A stretch of 39,610 nucleotides of DNA from an uncultured Schlesneria sp. (lineage in GTDB: Bacteria > Planctomycetota > Planctomycetia > Planctomycetales > Planctomycetaceae), in assembly GCA_903904835.1 (NCBI GenBank), contig CAIVEI010000163.1, forward strand, positions 1 to 39,610. The letters run 5' to 3'. Position 1 is the stretch's first letter; each line of letters starts with the position of its first letter. Of this stretch, positions 23,961-34,187 are shown piece by piece. Below the pieces are notes generated by a model. It was not told the DNA's origin, ran no database searches, and saw only the letters and a list, made by a program, of their open reading frames with translations. Both the position numbers and the translations under genes were made by a program.

Positions 23961-24078
23961 GGAACACTAATCTTCGCTAATTTACACTAATAAGAGAATT
24001 CCAAAGTCATTAATTCTCAAGACTTCCTTCTTCTTTACTTTATTCTTATTAGTGCAGATTAGCGAAGATTAGTGTTCC
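23961..24078. repeat. Long near-perfect inverted repeat, TTAGCGAAGATTAGTG family
   Basis: The 35-nt arms at 23961-23995 and 24044-24078 are complementary at 33 of 35 positions, and the sequence between holds a second stem GAGAATT (23994-24000) with AATTCTC (24012-24018). The right arm contains ATTAGCGAAGATTAGTG. It lies between the two DUF1080 genes. No coding sequence inside is convincing. It is probably a mobile, non-autonomous repeat. Confidence 0.8.
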
Positions 24079-24088
24079 ATAACTCTTT

Positions 24089-24835
24089 TCATTTCCATTC
24101 TTTAACGCGAACGTTTCGATACCGGACGAATTGCTGAGTGTAATCGCCTCCTCCATGAACCTGCAGAGCGATGCTGCCTGTGTCTGGATGGCGTTTTTCA
24201 GTGTCCGTGAACTCCATAAACCGAACCTTGTTGATCCAGGTGGTGATCTTGGGGGGATTGCTTTCGATTTTCGCTCGCAGTTCGTTCCATTCGCCGTGCT
24301 TCCAGAATTCAGGCCAATCAGCAGGCTTAATCGGGCATGGAACCAGAGCGTCCTTCGTCTTGATCTTTGTGACAGCATCCAGGAAGTCGAAGTTGCGGTG
24401 ATGGATGCCTCCCGATAATCCTTCGCCGTAGATCCCGGCCAGATTGCCGTTGTCGTGATAATCGACCATATACTGATACGCCTGGCCTCGTTCATTGCTT
24501 CGCAGGAACAAGCCACTGTCAGGACCATAATCGTTCTTCATTTCGACGATGACTTCGAAATTGCCGAACTGCCGATCGGTCAGAATGATTCCGCCGTTGC
24601 CAGGAATGTCCTGACTGCCAACGATCGCGCCCTCCTCCAGTCTCCAGCGTCCACCGCTGGTATGCATGCTCGCGTTGCTATGGCCTGTCTGTGTACTCAC
24701 ATGCCAGCCCTTAAGCGACTTGCCATCGAAGATCGTCTCGAAGGTGGAATCGTCGAATTGTTCGCGAGGAAACTCTGCTGCGTTAGCGGCAGAGATCATG
24801 ACCGAAAATAGAGTCAAAACGCTCAACACTCGCAT
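24089..24835 (-). CDS. Secreted DUF1080 (3-keto-disaccharide hydrolase family) protein
   Basis: 248-residue protein with a signal peptide (SVLTLFSVMISAANA, cleavage about residue 19). The DUF1080 domain covers nearly all the rest: FETIFDGKSLKGWHVST, GGRWRLEEGAIVGSQ, FEVIVEMKNDYGPDSGLFLRS, EWNELRAKIE, and SIALQVHGGGDYTQQFVRYRNVRVKEW. These are the typical blocks of the family, acting on 3-keto sugars or related glycosides outside the cell. The palindromic repeat follows 10 nt after the stop. It is about 250 nt from the second DUF1080 gene and probably serves the same carbohydrate pathway, though the repeat may separate the transcripts. Confidence 0.9.
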   Translation of the reverse strand: MRVLSVLTLFSVMISAANAAEFPREQFDDSTFETIFDGKSLKGWHVSTQTGHSNASMHTSGGRWRLEEGAIVGSQDIPGNGGIILTDRQFGNFEVIVEMKNDYGPDSGLFLRSNERGQAYQYMVDYHDNGNLAGIYGEGLSGGIHHRNFDFLDAVTKIKTKDALVPCPIKPADWPEFWKHGEWNELRAKIESNPPKITTWINKVRFMEFTDTEKRHPDTGSIALQVHGGGDYTQQFVRYRNVRVKEWK

Positions 24836-25031
24836 TGGTAAGAACTTTCAACTTAAGGTTGTCAACTTGGTAAACAGATCAATCGAGGCGAGCGGTGTAA
24901 GCCCCCGGACTCTTGATCCTCTGGTTTTTGTGGAGGCCAAGATGATATCGCGATTTGTGATTCGGTGCATAGCGTTATGGCCTGAATTGCCATGGGAGAA
25001 TCCGAGAGCGGAATGAACTTCGCGTGGTGCT

Positions 25032-25179
25032 GAAGAGGGGGTCGGATGTTCAATTGTGAATACCCGCCCCCTCTTTGCTCCCGATCAACGCGCGAAGGGT
25101 AGTCCAATTCTGAACCCGTCGCCCGACGCGCACTCACCGGCTGTGCCGGGCAAATTTTGAAATTTGAACGCCCGACCCC
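25032..25179. repeat. Intergenic repeat, GGGTCGGG/CAAATTTTGAAATTTG family copy A
   Basis: The right arm 25149-25179 (GGCAAATTTTGAAATTTGAA then CGCCCGACCCC) matches the right arm of the copy at 34149-34179 in 30 of 31 positions. The left part GAAGAGGGGGTCGG (25032-25045) also matches that copy, but the rest of the left arm is diverged here. An additional stem AAGAGGGGG/CCCCCTCTT lies in the left half. It is placed 10 nt after the stop of the Cys/Met-metabolism gene and about 200 nt upstream of the second DUF1080 gene. Confidence 0.75.
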
Positions 25180-25189
25180 GGAACGTGAA

Positions 25190-26389
25190 TCATCCAAGCT
25201 GCGCGAGAGCTTCGCCCAGTTCGCGATTCAGATCACTGACGTCTTCCAAGCCAATCGACAGTCGGACCAGTCCGTCGCCGATTCCACAAGCGGCTCGCGC
25301 GGACGGGGTCATGAATTTGTGCGACGTGCCGGCGGGGTACGAAACGGTTGTTCGAGCGTCGGCCAATGTCGGCGAGAACGGAATGACATGGGCCAGTCGT
25401 CGAAACAAAACGTCCACTGCCGGCCTGCCACCTGCCAGGTCGAATGCCAGCATCCCTCCACAACCGTTCGGTAATAGACGGTTCGCTCGGTCGAAGTGGG
25501 GGTGGTCCGACAAGCCGGGATAGAAGACGCGTGATACTTGCGGGTTTGATTTTAAAAAGCTTGCAACCTTTATCGCCGTTTGCGAGACACGTTGCATTCG
25601 GAGCGGTAATGTCCGCAGTCCGCGTGAGGCGAGCCAGCTTTCAAAGGGATTGGCATTCACGCCATACAAACTGGACATCGCACGAATTCTGCGGATCAGG
25701 TTTGTTGGGCCGACGACAATCCCAGCCATCACATCGCCGTGACCATTCAGGTACTTCGAAACGCTATGCCAGACCAGTGTTGCCCCATGATCGATCGGAC
25801 GCAACAGACACGGTGTGGCAAAGGTGCTGTCAACAAGTAGTGGAATCCCCTTTAACACTTCAACAATCGCGGGCAGATCGGCCACCTCCAGCAGCGGATT
25901 CGAAATTGATTCGACAATACACAGTCGAGTTTCCGAAGTGATCGCGGCCTGCAATGCCTGAAGATCGTCGATATCGAAATAACTCACCTTCAATCCGAAC
26001 GACGATGCGAGGTGATCAAGCAATTGGCCAGTTCGACCGTAAAGAACTCTTGCTGCGATGATATGGTCGCCGGTTTTCACCGTCGCCATGAGGACCGCAG
26101 TCAATGCTCCCATTCCCGACGCCGTGACCACTCCCGTCTCAGCATGTTCCAAGGCGGCGACGTCATTGGCGAAGGCTTCGTGATTGGGGTTTCCGTCGCG
26201 GGTGTAGATGTAACCTTTTTCACGGCCCCCAGTGACCGAGTCCAGTTGTTCAAGCGACTCGATATCGAATGCGGTCGTCAGATAAATCGGAGGGGCGCTT
26301 GAGCGAGTCGTAAACTCCGGAGCCCAGCCCGCTCGGGCGGCAACCGTCGAGAAATCGAGTTCCGGCGAGTTCGATGATTCTGTTGTCAT
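25190..26389 (-). CDS. PLP-dependent Cys/Met metabolism enzyme (cystathionine gamma-synthase/lyase type)
   Basis: 399-residue member of the Cys/Met metabolism PLP family (cystathionine gamma-synthase, gamma-lyase, O-acylhomoserine sulfhydrylase, methionine gamma-lyase). Landmarks are PIYLTTAFDI, YTRDGNPNHEAF, ASGMGALTAVL (phosphate loop), VESISNPLLEVAD, LLVDSTFATP (Asp187), and HSVSKYLNGHGD, where Lys212 holds the PLP. The start ATG at 26389 agrees with the family. Activity within the family cannot be decided by eye. The gene probably begins a run with the next genes on the minus strand, 36 nt after the large exported unknown's stop. Confidence 0.9.
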   Translation of the reverse strand: MTTESSNSPELDFSTVAARAGWAPEFTTRSSAPPIYLTTAFDIESLEQLDSVTGGREKGYIYTRDGNPNHEAFANDVAALEHAETGVVTASGMGALTAVLMATVKTGDHIIAARVLYGRTGQLLDHLASSFGLKVSYFDIDDLQALQAAITSETRLCIVESISNPLLEVADLPAIVEVLKGIPLLVDSTFATPCLLRPIDHGATLVWHSVSKYLNGHGDVMAGIVVGPTNLIRRIRAMSSLYGVNANPFESWLASRGLRTLPLRMQRVSQTAIKVASFLKSNPQVSRVFYPGLSDHPHFDRANRLLPNGCGGMLAFDLAGGRPAVDVLFRRLAHVIPFSPTLADARTTVSYPAGTSHKFMTPSARAACGIGDGLVRLSIGLEDVSDLNRELGEALAQLG

Positions 26390-26425
26390 TCGATATCCGT
26401 TTGCAAAAATTTTTTGCCAACCACG

Positions 26426-27964
26426 CTACTGAGCATAATGAGAAATCAACTTTTGTCGCCAATCGGAAAAAGTCTTCAGCTTGAGGGCGTCTTCGTCCCG
26501 TCCGAAGCGAAAACCTCGATAGATCTCGTTTCGCTCGATCAGGGGGATTGGTAAGCCTTCATTCGCGATATCAAACAACGCTTTCATCGTTGGCCAGTCT
26601 GCTTGATCGATTCGAGGATCGTTTACCAACGCGAACATCAATTGATCTGTGTCAGGTTTCTTGTCGATCAGGACTCGATTCAGGAAATCTTGAGGTCCAT
26701 GATTCGATTGGTCTGACTTTCGTTGTGTGACCAGCGTTTGGGCTTCATAAAACCAATCGACGATTTTTTGTTTGTTCCTCATTCCGTGAAGTCGCCAGAG
26801 CATTCCAATCAGTACCGCCTGCTGTTGTCCCCCTTGGATGCCCGATATCGGAAACCGCTCCAGAGCCTCGTCGATGATCTGGCGAGCGGCGACTGGGTCG
26901 GTGTCGTTCATCAGTTCTGCTGCAGCAGCCGCCCAATAAGGTGTGGCTCCCAGCAAAGGAGTCTTCCTCTGAACGTCTTCACATGCCAGAAGGATGGGAA
27001 CGTCTTCAACCCGCAGCAGCATGCGGGCACGTCGAAGAATAAAATGCGACATCCAGGAATGAAGTGTGTCCCCGGCTCTCCCCATGGTATCTAACCGAAG
27101 ATCAGGATCGGCGCAAAATTGTTCTCGTTTGAGCAACTTTACGATTTGATCGTGACCGGCGTCTTTCAATGCGGCGATACATGCATCATCTGTCAAATAC
27201 TTTTCGATATCCCCAAAACAACGGCAACGCAAATAGACCTGCGTCCAGGCTCGTTCTTCGACGGGTAAGGCATTGAGATCATCAATGACATGTTGAATGT
27301 CACGCTGATATTTGGGCTGCAAAGGGGTTTGATTGCGCGTCGCACGCTGAAGCCTGATCAGAAACCAATTCGCGCAAGTTTTTCGATTCTTGCGGGCGTT
27401 CCAATATTCTGAGAAGCCAGTCGGATGATGTTTGAATGCAGGCCCCAGATATGCCGCGACCATTGATTGAGCCACCTCGCCAACGGATTGAGGATCGCCA
27501 GTTGTTTTCCAAACGTTTCCCCGCATGCCATAACTGTTCAGCGAAAACGGGATGTGTTTAAACGACGTTTCCCGATCGTCAACAAGAGACGCGATGACCG
27601 GTAGTTGCCGTGGATCTTCACTCACATAAAGCGCGCCAAGCACCAACGTACGGACCTTGGGATCGGGGTGAGCGATCAACGATTGCAACGCATCGGGTTG
27701 CGCTGACCATTCCCGCAAGTCGTTCATCAGCCTGGCTTGTTCGGCCATCAATTCCTTGGACCATCCTTGTATGGTGGGCCGATTGGAAATGATGTCCTCG
27801 GTCGCGAAATACTCATAGCGAGCGGCTGCCGCTTCAATCCGTTCTTGAAGATCGATTGCAACGATGCGACTCGCAACCGTGGGTGATCCGTCGTCCGCGA
27901 AGCACATGCCCACGAATCCGGTGATCAATATCCCTTTGATCGCTCGCAGTAACATCGTGTTCAT
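26426..27964 (-). CDS. Large exported protein of unknown function
   Basis: 512-residue protein starting at ATG 27964, with a candidate signal peptide (AIKGILITGFVGMCFA, cleavage near residue 22). The first 130 residues after the signal contain a helical repeat-like region with HEAT-like phrases (SLIAHPDPKVRTLVLGALY). The rest is mostly helical, with conserved-looking segments such as AWTQVYLRCRCFGDIEKYL, TPYWAAAAAELMNDTDPVAA and GMLWRLHGMRNKQKIVDWFYEA. I do not recognise the family and see no catalytic motif. It follows the EVE-domain gene by 22 nt on the same strand, and ends 36 nt before the Cys/Met enzyme. Start ATG at 27955 is an alternative. Confidence 0.7.
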   Translation of the reverse strand: MNTMLLRAIKGILITGFVGMCFADDGSPTVASRIVAIDLQERIEAAAARYEYFATEDIISNRPTIQGWSKELMAEQARLMNDLREWSAQPDALQSLIAHPDPKVRTLVLGALYVSEDPRQLPVIASLVDDRETSFKHIPFSLNSYGMRGNVWKTTGDPQSVGEVAQSMVAAYLGPAFKHHPTGFSEYWNARKNRKTCANWFLIRLQRATRNQTPLQPKYQRDIQHVIDDLNALPVEERAWTQVYLRCRCFGDIEKYLTDDACIAALKDAGHDQIVKLLKREQFCADPDLRLDTMGRAGDTLHSWMSHFILRRARMLLRVEDVPILLACEDVQRKTPLLGATPYWAAAAAELMNDTDPVAARQIIDEALERFPISGIQGGQQQAVLIGMLWRLHGMRNKQKIVDWFYEAQTLVTQRKSDQSNHGPQDFLNRVLIDKKPDTDQLMFALVNDPRIDQADWPTMKALFDIANEGLPIPLIERNEIYRGFRFGRDEDALKLKTFSDWRQKLISHYAQ

Positions 27965-27986
27965 ACCCACGTTTCCGAGAGAGTGC

Positions 27987-28499
27987 TCAAGAATCTTCAG
28001 GAATCTCAACACCTGCCAGACGATGTACGGCTCGCCATTCGTCTTCCGTGACCGGCTGAATCGATAATCGCATTCCCCGTTTCATGACGAGCATCTTGCT
28101 TGTCGTTTCATCGTCTTGCAACAATTCTCGCGTGATCGGCTGTGAAAACTTTTTGATCAGTTTCACATCAACCATGTACCACCGCGGCTGTTCAGGATCG
28201 CTCTTGGCATCATAGTACTTGCTTTGGGGATCAAAGGCGGTGAAGTCTGGATAGCCTGCCCGAGCAACTCGCATGGTCCCGAAGATCCCCAGTGGTTCTT
28301 CTCGGCTGTGGTAGAACAAAACCAGGTCGCCAACCTGGACATCGTCACGCAGAAAATTACGCGCTTGATAATTGCGAACACCGTCCCACGGCGCGGTTTT
28401 CTTTGGCGATTTATCCAGATGATCGATCGAAAACGCCGACGGTTCCGATTTGAATAACCAGTATCGTCGGAGCGGCTTTTCGGCATTTCTTGATTTCAT
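27987..28499 (-). CDS. EVE-domain protein
   Basis: 170-residue protein. After a short basic N-terminus (MKSRNAEKPLRR) the EVE domain runs nearly to the end: YWLFKSEPSAFSIDHL, WDGVRNYQARNFLRDD, VGDLVLFYHSREEPLG, MRVARAGYPDFTAFDP, PRWYMVDVKLIKKF. EVE domains are PUA-like folds that bind modified bases in DNA or RNA, as in THYN1 and in restriction or CRISPR-associated fusions. The stand-alone bacterial type is widespread and its target is not established. Start ATG 28499 is preferred to the 23-residue longer frame from 28568. It is 102 nt after the secreted unknown's stop. Confidence 0.92.
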   Translation of the reverse strand: MKSRNAEKPLRRYWLFKSEPSAFSIDHLDKSPKKTAPWDGVRNYQARNFLRDDVQVGDLVLFYHSREEPLGIFGTMRVARAGYPDFTAFDPQSKYYDAKSDPEQPRWYMVDVKLIKKFSQPITRELLQDDETTSKMLVMKRGMRLSIQPVTEDEWRAVHRLAGVEIPEDS

Positions 28500-28601
28500 G
28501 GAAGACGTTGTTTTCAGATCAGCAGAATGAAGATGTTGCGAATCGACGAAAAACGAATCGGACTTCAAAGGAGAAATCAGCGACTCTTTTATCGAAGCGT
28601 C

Positions 28602-29318
28602 TCATGGATTTTTCGATTCATCGGATGACTTTTGTTTGCTGGCCCAATCGCGCATCGCATGATTATAGGCATCCGCTTCGGCAACGAATGTGCCAGACAC
28701 TATGCAACCCGCGACAACCTGTACTGGGTAACCAGTTTCCTCATCCGTTGGAAAGAGATCCACACGAAGCGGCTTGCCGTAATACAAGATGCGGTGTTTA
28801 CCAGCCTTGATATCTTTTGCTGCGGTGGCTGCGCCTTGTTTCCTTGCCGCTTCGACGGCTTCCTTGCTGTTGTCAGGAGAAATCTCTGGGCTGAGGATCG
28901 GGGATACTTCGGGCGTCGCTTCCCTCACGTCTGACCCCATCTCCAGAAACGACTTCTCTTGCCCATCGACCTTACGCGTCCGGACGAAAAATTTGGCCCG
29001 CCGTCCCTGTTTCAGTTCGACATAGTTTGGACAGCGTTTCACTTCAACGCCGTTAGCGGGTCGCTCGAAATACACGGTGATCCTATCTTTTTCGACAAGT
29101 TCCTTTCCTTTGAAAGCCGTTTCAACGGAAATCACCGCAGAATAGAGAGCCTCGCGATCGTTGATTGCATCGATAAGCTTCACCGTGACGACGCGTCCAT
29201 CAAACACAGCAGTCGATCGTGCCTCACGTTCTTCATTGGTCCAACCCGGCTCATCGGCGAAGACGACATGGACGAAGAGTGCGGCGAGAAAAGCGGCGAA
29301 AGCAACAATTCGAGTCAT
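28602..29318 (-). CDS. Secreted protein of unknown function
   Basis: 238-residue protein starting at ATG 29318, with GGAGA upstream and a signal peptide (VAFAAFLAALFVHVVFA, then DEPG). The mature part has a beta-rich first half (STAVFDGRVVTVKLID, VYFERPANGVEVKRCPNYV), an Ala/Lys/Glu helical linker around residues 140-170, and a second beta-rich part (HRILYYGKPLRVDLFPTDEETG). One cysteine lies in each half. I do not recognise the family. A neighbour of EVE on the same strand, but separated by 102 nt, so linkage is uncertain. The 10-residue longer frame to 29348 is unlikely. Confidence 0.7.
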   Translation of the reverse strand: MTRIVAFAAFLAALFVHVVFADEPGWTNEEREARSTAVFDGRVVTVKLIDAINDREALYSAVISVETAFKGKELVEKDRITVYFERPANGVEVKRCPNYVELKQGRRAKFFVRTRKVDGQEKSFLEMGSDVREATPEVSPILSPEISPDNSKEAVEAARKQGAATAAKDIKAGKHRILYYGKPLRVDLFPTDEETGYPVQVVAGCIVSGTFVAEADAYNHAMRDWASKQKSSDESKNP

Positions 29319-29364
29319 GATAGAAATCTCCGTGTGACGCTGTCCCATTCATTTTCGCACTGAA

Positions 29365-29811
29365 TTACATGGTACGGCAACCGAGTGTCAGTAGCACATT
29401 CGCCCATAAATGCTGGTCTGCGGTCTGGATTGTCAGGACATGATCCCGCGATACGACGGCATCATAGAATTGCCATTTGTCGATCGGCGTCAGCTCCAGC
29501 TTCGAACCCGATGCGGCAACGATCCGACGATAGTCGGCCCAGACAACGGGGTCTCCTTTTTGAGCATACGGATCATCGGCAGGGATTCCCATCGTATTAA
29601 TCGCGTCGACAGGAATCGCGGTCAGCAACGTTTCCAACACCTGCGATACAGTCACAATTCCAGGTGCCAGATTCAGGCTGACCAGTCGGGCGTTGGGGCC
29701 CAGCGTTGTCGAGGCAGGATAATTTCCATCGGCGATTAATACCTTGGCATGATGTCCAGCACGAGCCAGGATTTCCGAAATTTCCGGGTGCAACAGTTGG
29801 TGCTTGAGCAT
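29365..29811 (-). CDS. RbsD/FucU-family sugar mutarotase
   Basis: 148-residue protein of the RbsD/FucU family, which interconverts anomers of ribose (pyranose to furanose) or fucose. N-terminal landmarks are ISEILARAGHHAKVLIADGNYPAS, with the family's catalytic histidine among H20/H21 and Asp28. The C-terminal segment VVWADYRRIVAASG and the final strand with a QTAD motif are also typical. Which sugar is used cannot be told. It sits alone on the minus strand between the secreted unknown and Kbl. The orphan RbsA-type ATPase elsewhere in the window could belong to the same sugar pathway. Confidence 0.85.
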   Translation of the reverse strand: MLKHQLLHPEISEILARAGHHAKVLIADGNYPASTTLGPNARLVSLNLAPGIVTVSQVLETLLTAIPVDAINTMGIPADDPYAQKGDPVVWADYRRIVAASGSKLELTPIDKWQFYDAVVSRDHVLTIQTADQHLWANVLLTLGCRTM

Positions 29812-29904
29812 TCGTTATGTCTCTATCAGGTTGTTAAACAGAATCTGTTTTTTCGACGAAGAATTCTGGTGATGACAATTTCATACATTCATATCAGATC
29901 GCAA

Positions 29905-31095
<1,191 letters not shown>

Positions 31096-31427
31096 GGGAA
31101 GGCTCTTTGTTAACGCACGTGCCGAATACGTATCCTGAATACCAAGTTAGAACACAGCCAGGTCGCAGTCGAGTCAATCGAGTATCGGGGCTTTCATCTC
31201 CCAATCCGAACTGCCAATCTTATCTTTCACCGATGGTCTCATTTCGGTTTAGACGTCGTTTGGTATCCTTAGAGTTCCTGGAAAATCTTTTGCAGCGACG
31301 GGAAGCCGAAGCTACGTAAATGATCGCAAGTCGGTTGCTTTTCGTGAGCATTTTCAACAGAGTCTTCTCAGCGACTCGGGCTCGAAATGAACTGCATTGA
31401 AGAATCTTGAATTAAAGGAAGGCGTTC
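31096..31427. other. Divergent intergenic region, kbl / apt
   Basis: 332 nt with no gene. Promoters for kbl (minus) and apt (plus) must lie here, but I cannot place -35/-10 boxes with confidence. There is no strong hairpin. Open frames across it are short and read as random sequence. Confidence 0.4.
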
Positions 31428-31952
31428 GTGAATCTGAAGGAATATATTCGTAATGTGCCCGATTTTCCAAAACCGGGGATCATGTTCCGCGACATCACGC
31501 CGCTTCTCTCCGCACCAGAAGCCTTTCGATTCACCATCAAACAGTTTGCCGACCGCTTCCGGTCATCCAAACCAACAGCCATCCTGGCAGCCGAATCTCG
31601 CGGCTTTATTTTTGCCGCGCCGCTGGCGATCGAACTTGGCGCGGCATTTGTTCCCGTCCGAAAACCCGGCAAGTTGCCTTATGAAACTCGAAAATTTCAA
31701 TACGATCTCGAATACGGCAGTGATACGCTAGAGATGCATGTCGACGCTGTAGAACCGGGGAGTCGAGTACTACTGGTCGATGACCTGCTCGCCACGGGCG
31801 GAACAATCGAAGCCTGCCTCAAACTCGCGCAGGAAAGCCAGGCAGAAGTCGTCGGCTGTGCGTTCCTGATCGAGCTGACGTTCCTCAACGGACGTGATCG
31901 ACTTAAAGGCCAGGATGTCTTCAGCCTGTTGAAGTATGACGGCGAAACCTGA
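31428..31952 (+). CDS. apt: Adenine phosphoribosyltransferase
   Basis: 174-residue purine salvage enzyme joining adenine and PRPP to AMP. The family N-terminus is [34 protein letters not shown] and RKPGKLP (substrate loop) follow. The PRPP-binding motif is [13 protein letters not shown] at residues 115-127. Length matches the family. The start is a GTG at 31428 with AAAGGAAGG upstream, well spaced. The secreted hydrolase gene follows 71 nt later. Confidence 0.96.
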   Translation: MNLKEYIRNVPDFPKPGIMFRDITPLLSAPEAFRFTIKQFADRFRSSKPTAILAAESRGFIFAAPLAIELGAAFVPVRKPGKLPYETRKFQYDLEYGSDTLEMHVDAVEPGSRVLLVDDLLATGGTIEACLKLAQESQAEVVGCAFLIELTFLNGRDRLKGQDVFSLLKYDGET

Positions 31953-32023
31953 TCGCCGGAATCGTTGGTGAGTAGTCTCCTTCGATTCCCACCGAAGGTG
32001 GCTCAATCGAATAAGGGACGAAC

Positions 32024-34045
32024 ATGACAAGCAGATCCTACGTCGGCGTTTTTTCGTTGTGGTTAGTTTGTAGCGCTACGGCGGTCGCTCAAGAACCTGC
32101 TAAAACGTTTCAATCGTTCATACAGAAGCAATATTCGGAACTCCGTAAGGATGACCGACCAGCGGCTTCTCTTGAAGAATGGAAGCGGCAACGGGTGACT
32201 CTTCGAGAAAATCTGCTGAAGGCCTGGGGCGGGTTTCCAGAGACCCCCTGTGATTTAGAGCCTCGGATTTTGGGCGGATTTCAACGTGACGGATATCGCG
32301 TTGAAAAGCTTGTTTTTCAAACTCGGCCTGGCGTCTGGATGACCGCCAATGTCTATGTGCCCGACCAGCCGGGTAAACATTCCGCGATCCTGCATGTTCA
32401 TGGACATTGGGCCGGAGCAAAGCAAGATCCCGTCGTTCAAACCCGCTGCATTGGTTGCGCCAAATTGGGATTCTTTGTCTTATGCGTCGATGCGTTTGGT
32501 GCGGGTGAACGAGGCATTGGAAAGCAACTGGGCGAATATCATGGCGAGATGACTGCGGCGACATTGTTTCCCATCGGACTGCCTCTGTCAGGACTGCAGG
32601 TTTACGAAAATATGCGAGCCGTCGACTATTTGCGGACTCGGCCAGAAGTCGATCCCGATCGAATTGGCATCACCGGAGCCAGCGGCGGCGGCAACCAATC
32701 GATGTATGCCGGCGCGTTCGACGAACGAATTCGATGCGTCGTCCCAACGTGCTCGGTTGGAACATATCAGGCATATCTCAGCACGGCATGCTGTATGTGT
32801 GAAGTGGTGCCAGGAGCATTGAAATTTACCGAAGAAGGTAACGTCCTCGGCCTTGCCGCTGACCGTGGTTTGATGGTGACCAGCGCCACAAAAGACGCAT
32901 TTCAGTTCTCGGTCCCCGAAGCCAGGAAGTCTTTTGCTCGCGTTGAATCAATCGCGAATCTCTTCAAAGCGACCACCGTCAAACACACGATCATCGAATC
33001 GGGTCACGACTACAACGCGCCAATGCGCGAAGCAATGTACGGCTGGATGACAAAACAGTTGAAACAGGAAGGTGACGGTTCGCCGATCTCCGATCCGATC
33101 ATTCAACCAGAAACACCCGAAACTTTGCGTTGTTTTCCCGGTGATTCGCGACCCGATGACTTCATGACAATTCCCCGATTCGCAGCAATGGAAGCAAGTC
33201 GGCTGACGGATCTGCGTATCGTGCCGGCTAATCGAGAAGCGTTTGAAAAACTTCGAACGGAAAAACGGCGTTCCTTAATCGAAGTTCTGGGGGGCCAGCC
33301 GAAACCAGCACCAATAAATCTGAAGGTCGAACCGATCACCGATCAGTCGAGCCAGATGCTGACTTTCGATACCGAACCTGACTTGAGATTGTTCGCTCGT
33401 CGCGACCTGCCCGAAAAGCCTGGTCGTCTGGCGATCGTGCTGGACCTCGACGGCGGTGCGGATGCCGCTTGGTCGAGTGAACTTGCACGAAGCTTACGTG
33501 ACGGGGGATGGGCGATCGTAACACCGGAACTTCGGACGACTGGGCGGTTTGCTCATCCTGGCGATAAAATCGGACACGCACCCGACCACAATACCGCTGA
33601 GTGGTCTTTATGGATCGGTCGGCCGCTCCTGGGGCAATGGGTTTATGACGTTCGCCGTACTCTCGATGCAATTGCGGAACGAGACGGTTCGCTGCCGCAC
33701 GATGTCCTTATAATTGGTCGTGGCTCCTCTGGAGTCGTCGCGTTATGCGTCGCAGCATTGGACGAACGAATTACACGGGTCAAGACGATCGAATCGCTTT
33801 CAAGTTTTAAGACCAATCAAGCCTATCGCGGGCTGAGACTGGGACTGATGGCACCAGGCATCTTAAGAGATGTCGGTGACATTGCAGACATTGCGGCGCT
33901 CGTTGCGCCTCGTCCGGTCACGATCAACGGTGGAACGACAGGCGACGGAAATCCCGTGGATCGAATCACACTTAGCAACGCATTTGTGTCGACGAAACGA
34001 GCCTTTGATTTGCTCGACGTCGGTAGCCTGCTGGTGGTTGAGTAA
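32024..34045 (+). CDS. Large secreted alpha/beta-hydrolase, acetyl-xylan-esterase-like, with two hydrolase-like domains
   Basis: 673-residue exported protein with a signal peptide (VFSLWLVCSATAVAQ). The first domain (about 30-350) is of the AXE1/abhydrolase_7 type: YVPDQPGKHSAILHVHGHW, FGAGERGIG, and the nucleophile elbow GITGASGGGNQS, with Ser220. A later histidine (GHDYNAPMREAMYGW) probably completes the triad. The second part (about 430-670) is another alpha/beta-hydrolase-like domain: IVLDLDGGADAAWSSELARSL and VLIIGRGSSGVVALC near 558-572, with a degenerate elbow. Such proteins deacetylate plant polysaccharides or act on other esters. Start ATG 32024 has AAGGGA upstream. The GGGTCGGG-type repeat follows 32 nt after the stop. 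Confidence 0.82.
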   Translation: MTSRSYVGVFSLWLVCSATAVAQEPAKTFQSFIQKQYSELRKDDRPAASLEEWKRQRVTLRENLLKAWGGFPETPCDLEPRILGGFQRDGYRVEKLVFQTRPGVWMTANVYVPDQPGKHSAILHVHGHWAGAKQDPVVQTRCIGCAKLGFFVLCVDAFGAGERGIGKQLGEYHGEMTAATLFPIGLPLSGLQVYENMRAVDYLRTRPEVDPDRIGITGASGGGNQSMYAGAFDERIRCVVPTCSVGTYQAYLSTACCMCEVVPGALKFTEEGNVLGLAADRGLMVTSATKDAFQFSVPEARKSFARVESIANLFKATTVKHTIIESGHDYNAPMREAMYGWMTKQLKQEGDGSPISDPIIQPETPETLRCFPGDSRPDDFMTIPRFAAMEASRLTDLRIVPANREAFEKLRTEKRRSLIEVLGGQPKPAPINLKVEPITDQSSQMLTFDTEPDLRLFARRDLPEKPGRLAIVLDLDGGADAAWSSELARSLRDGGWAIVTPELRTTGRFAHPGDKIGHAPDHNTAEWSLWIGRPLLGQWVYDVRRTLDAIAERDGSLPHDVLIIGRGSSGVVALCVAALDERITRVKTIESLSSFKTNQAYRGLRLGLMAPGILRDVGDIADIAALVAPRPVTINGGTTGDGNPVDRITLSNAFVSTKRAFDLLDVGSLLVVE

Positions 34046-34077
34046 CTTCGAGATCAACCCTGAAAAACGGGTGTTAC

Positions 34078-34179
34078 GAAGAGGGGGTCGGGCATTCAAA
34101 TTTCAAAATTGGCCAGTCCGCCGATCTCCGTAATGAAAGCGGCCTCATGGCAAATTTTGAAATTTGAACACCCGACCCC
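34078..34179. repeat. Intergenic repeat, GGGTCGGG/CAAATTTTGAAATTTG family copy B
   Basis: An imperfect palindrome with left arm 34084-34114 and right arm 34149-34179. The two arms match in 28 of 31 positions. Each arm also holds the near-palindrome CAAATTTTGAAATTTG or its complement. The left start GAAGAGGGGGTCGG and right arm match copy A (25032-25179). It lies between the convergent hydrolase and RseP-like genes. Confidence 0.8.
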
Positions 34180-34187
34180 AGAACGCA

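Noticed and set aside
24049-24528. 159-residue minus-strand frame running into the 35-nt inverted repeat
   Set aside because: It is out of frame with the DUF1080 gene and ends inside the repeat. The 23778-23990 frame on the plus strand ends with the same GTLIFANLH residues only because both read through arms of the inverted repeat.
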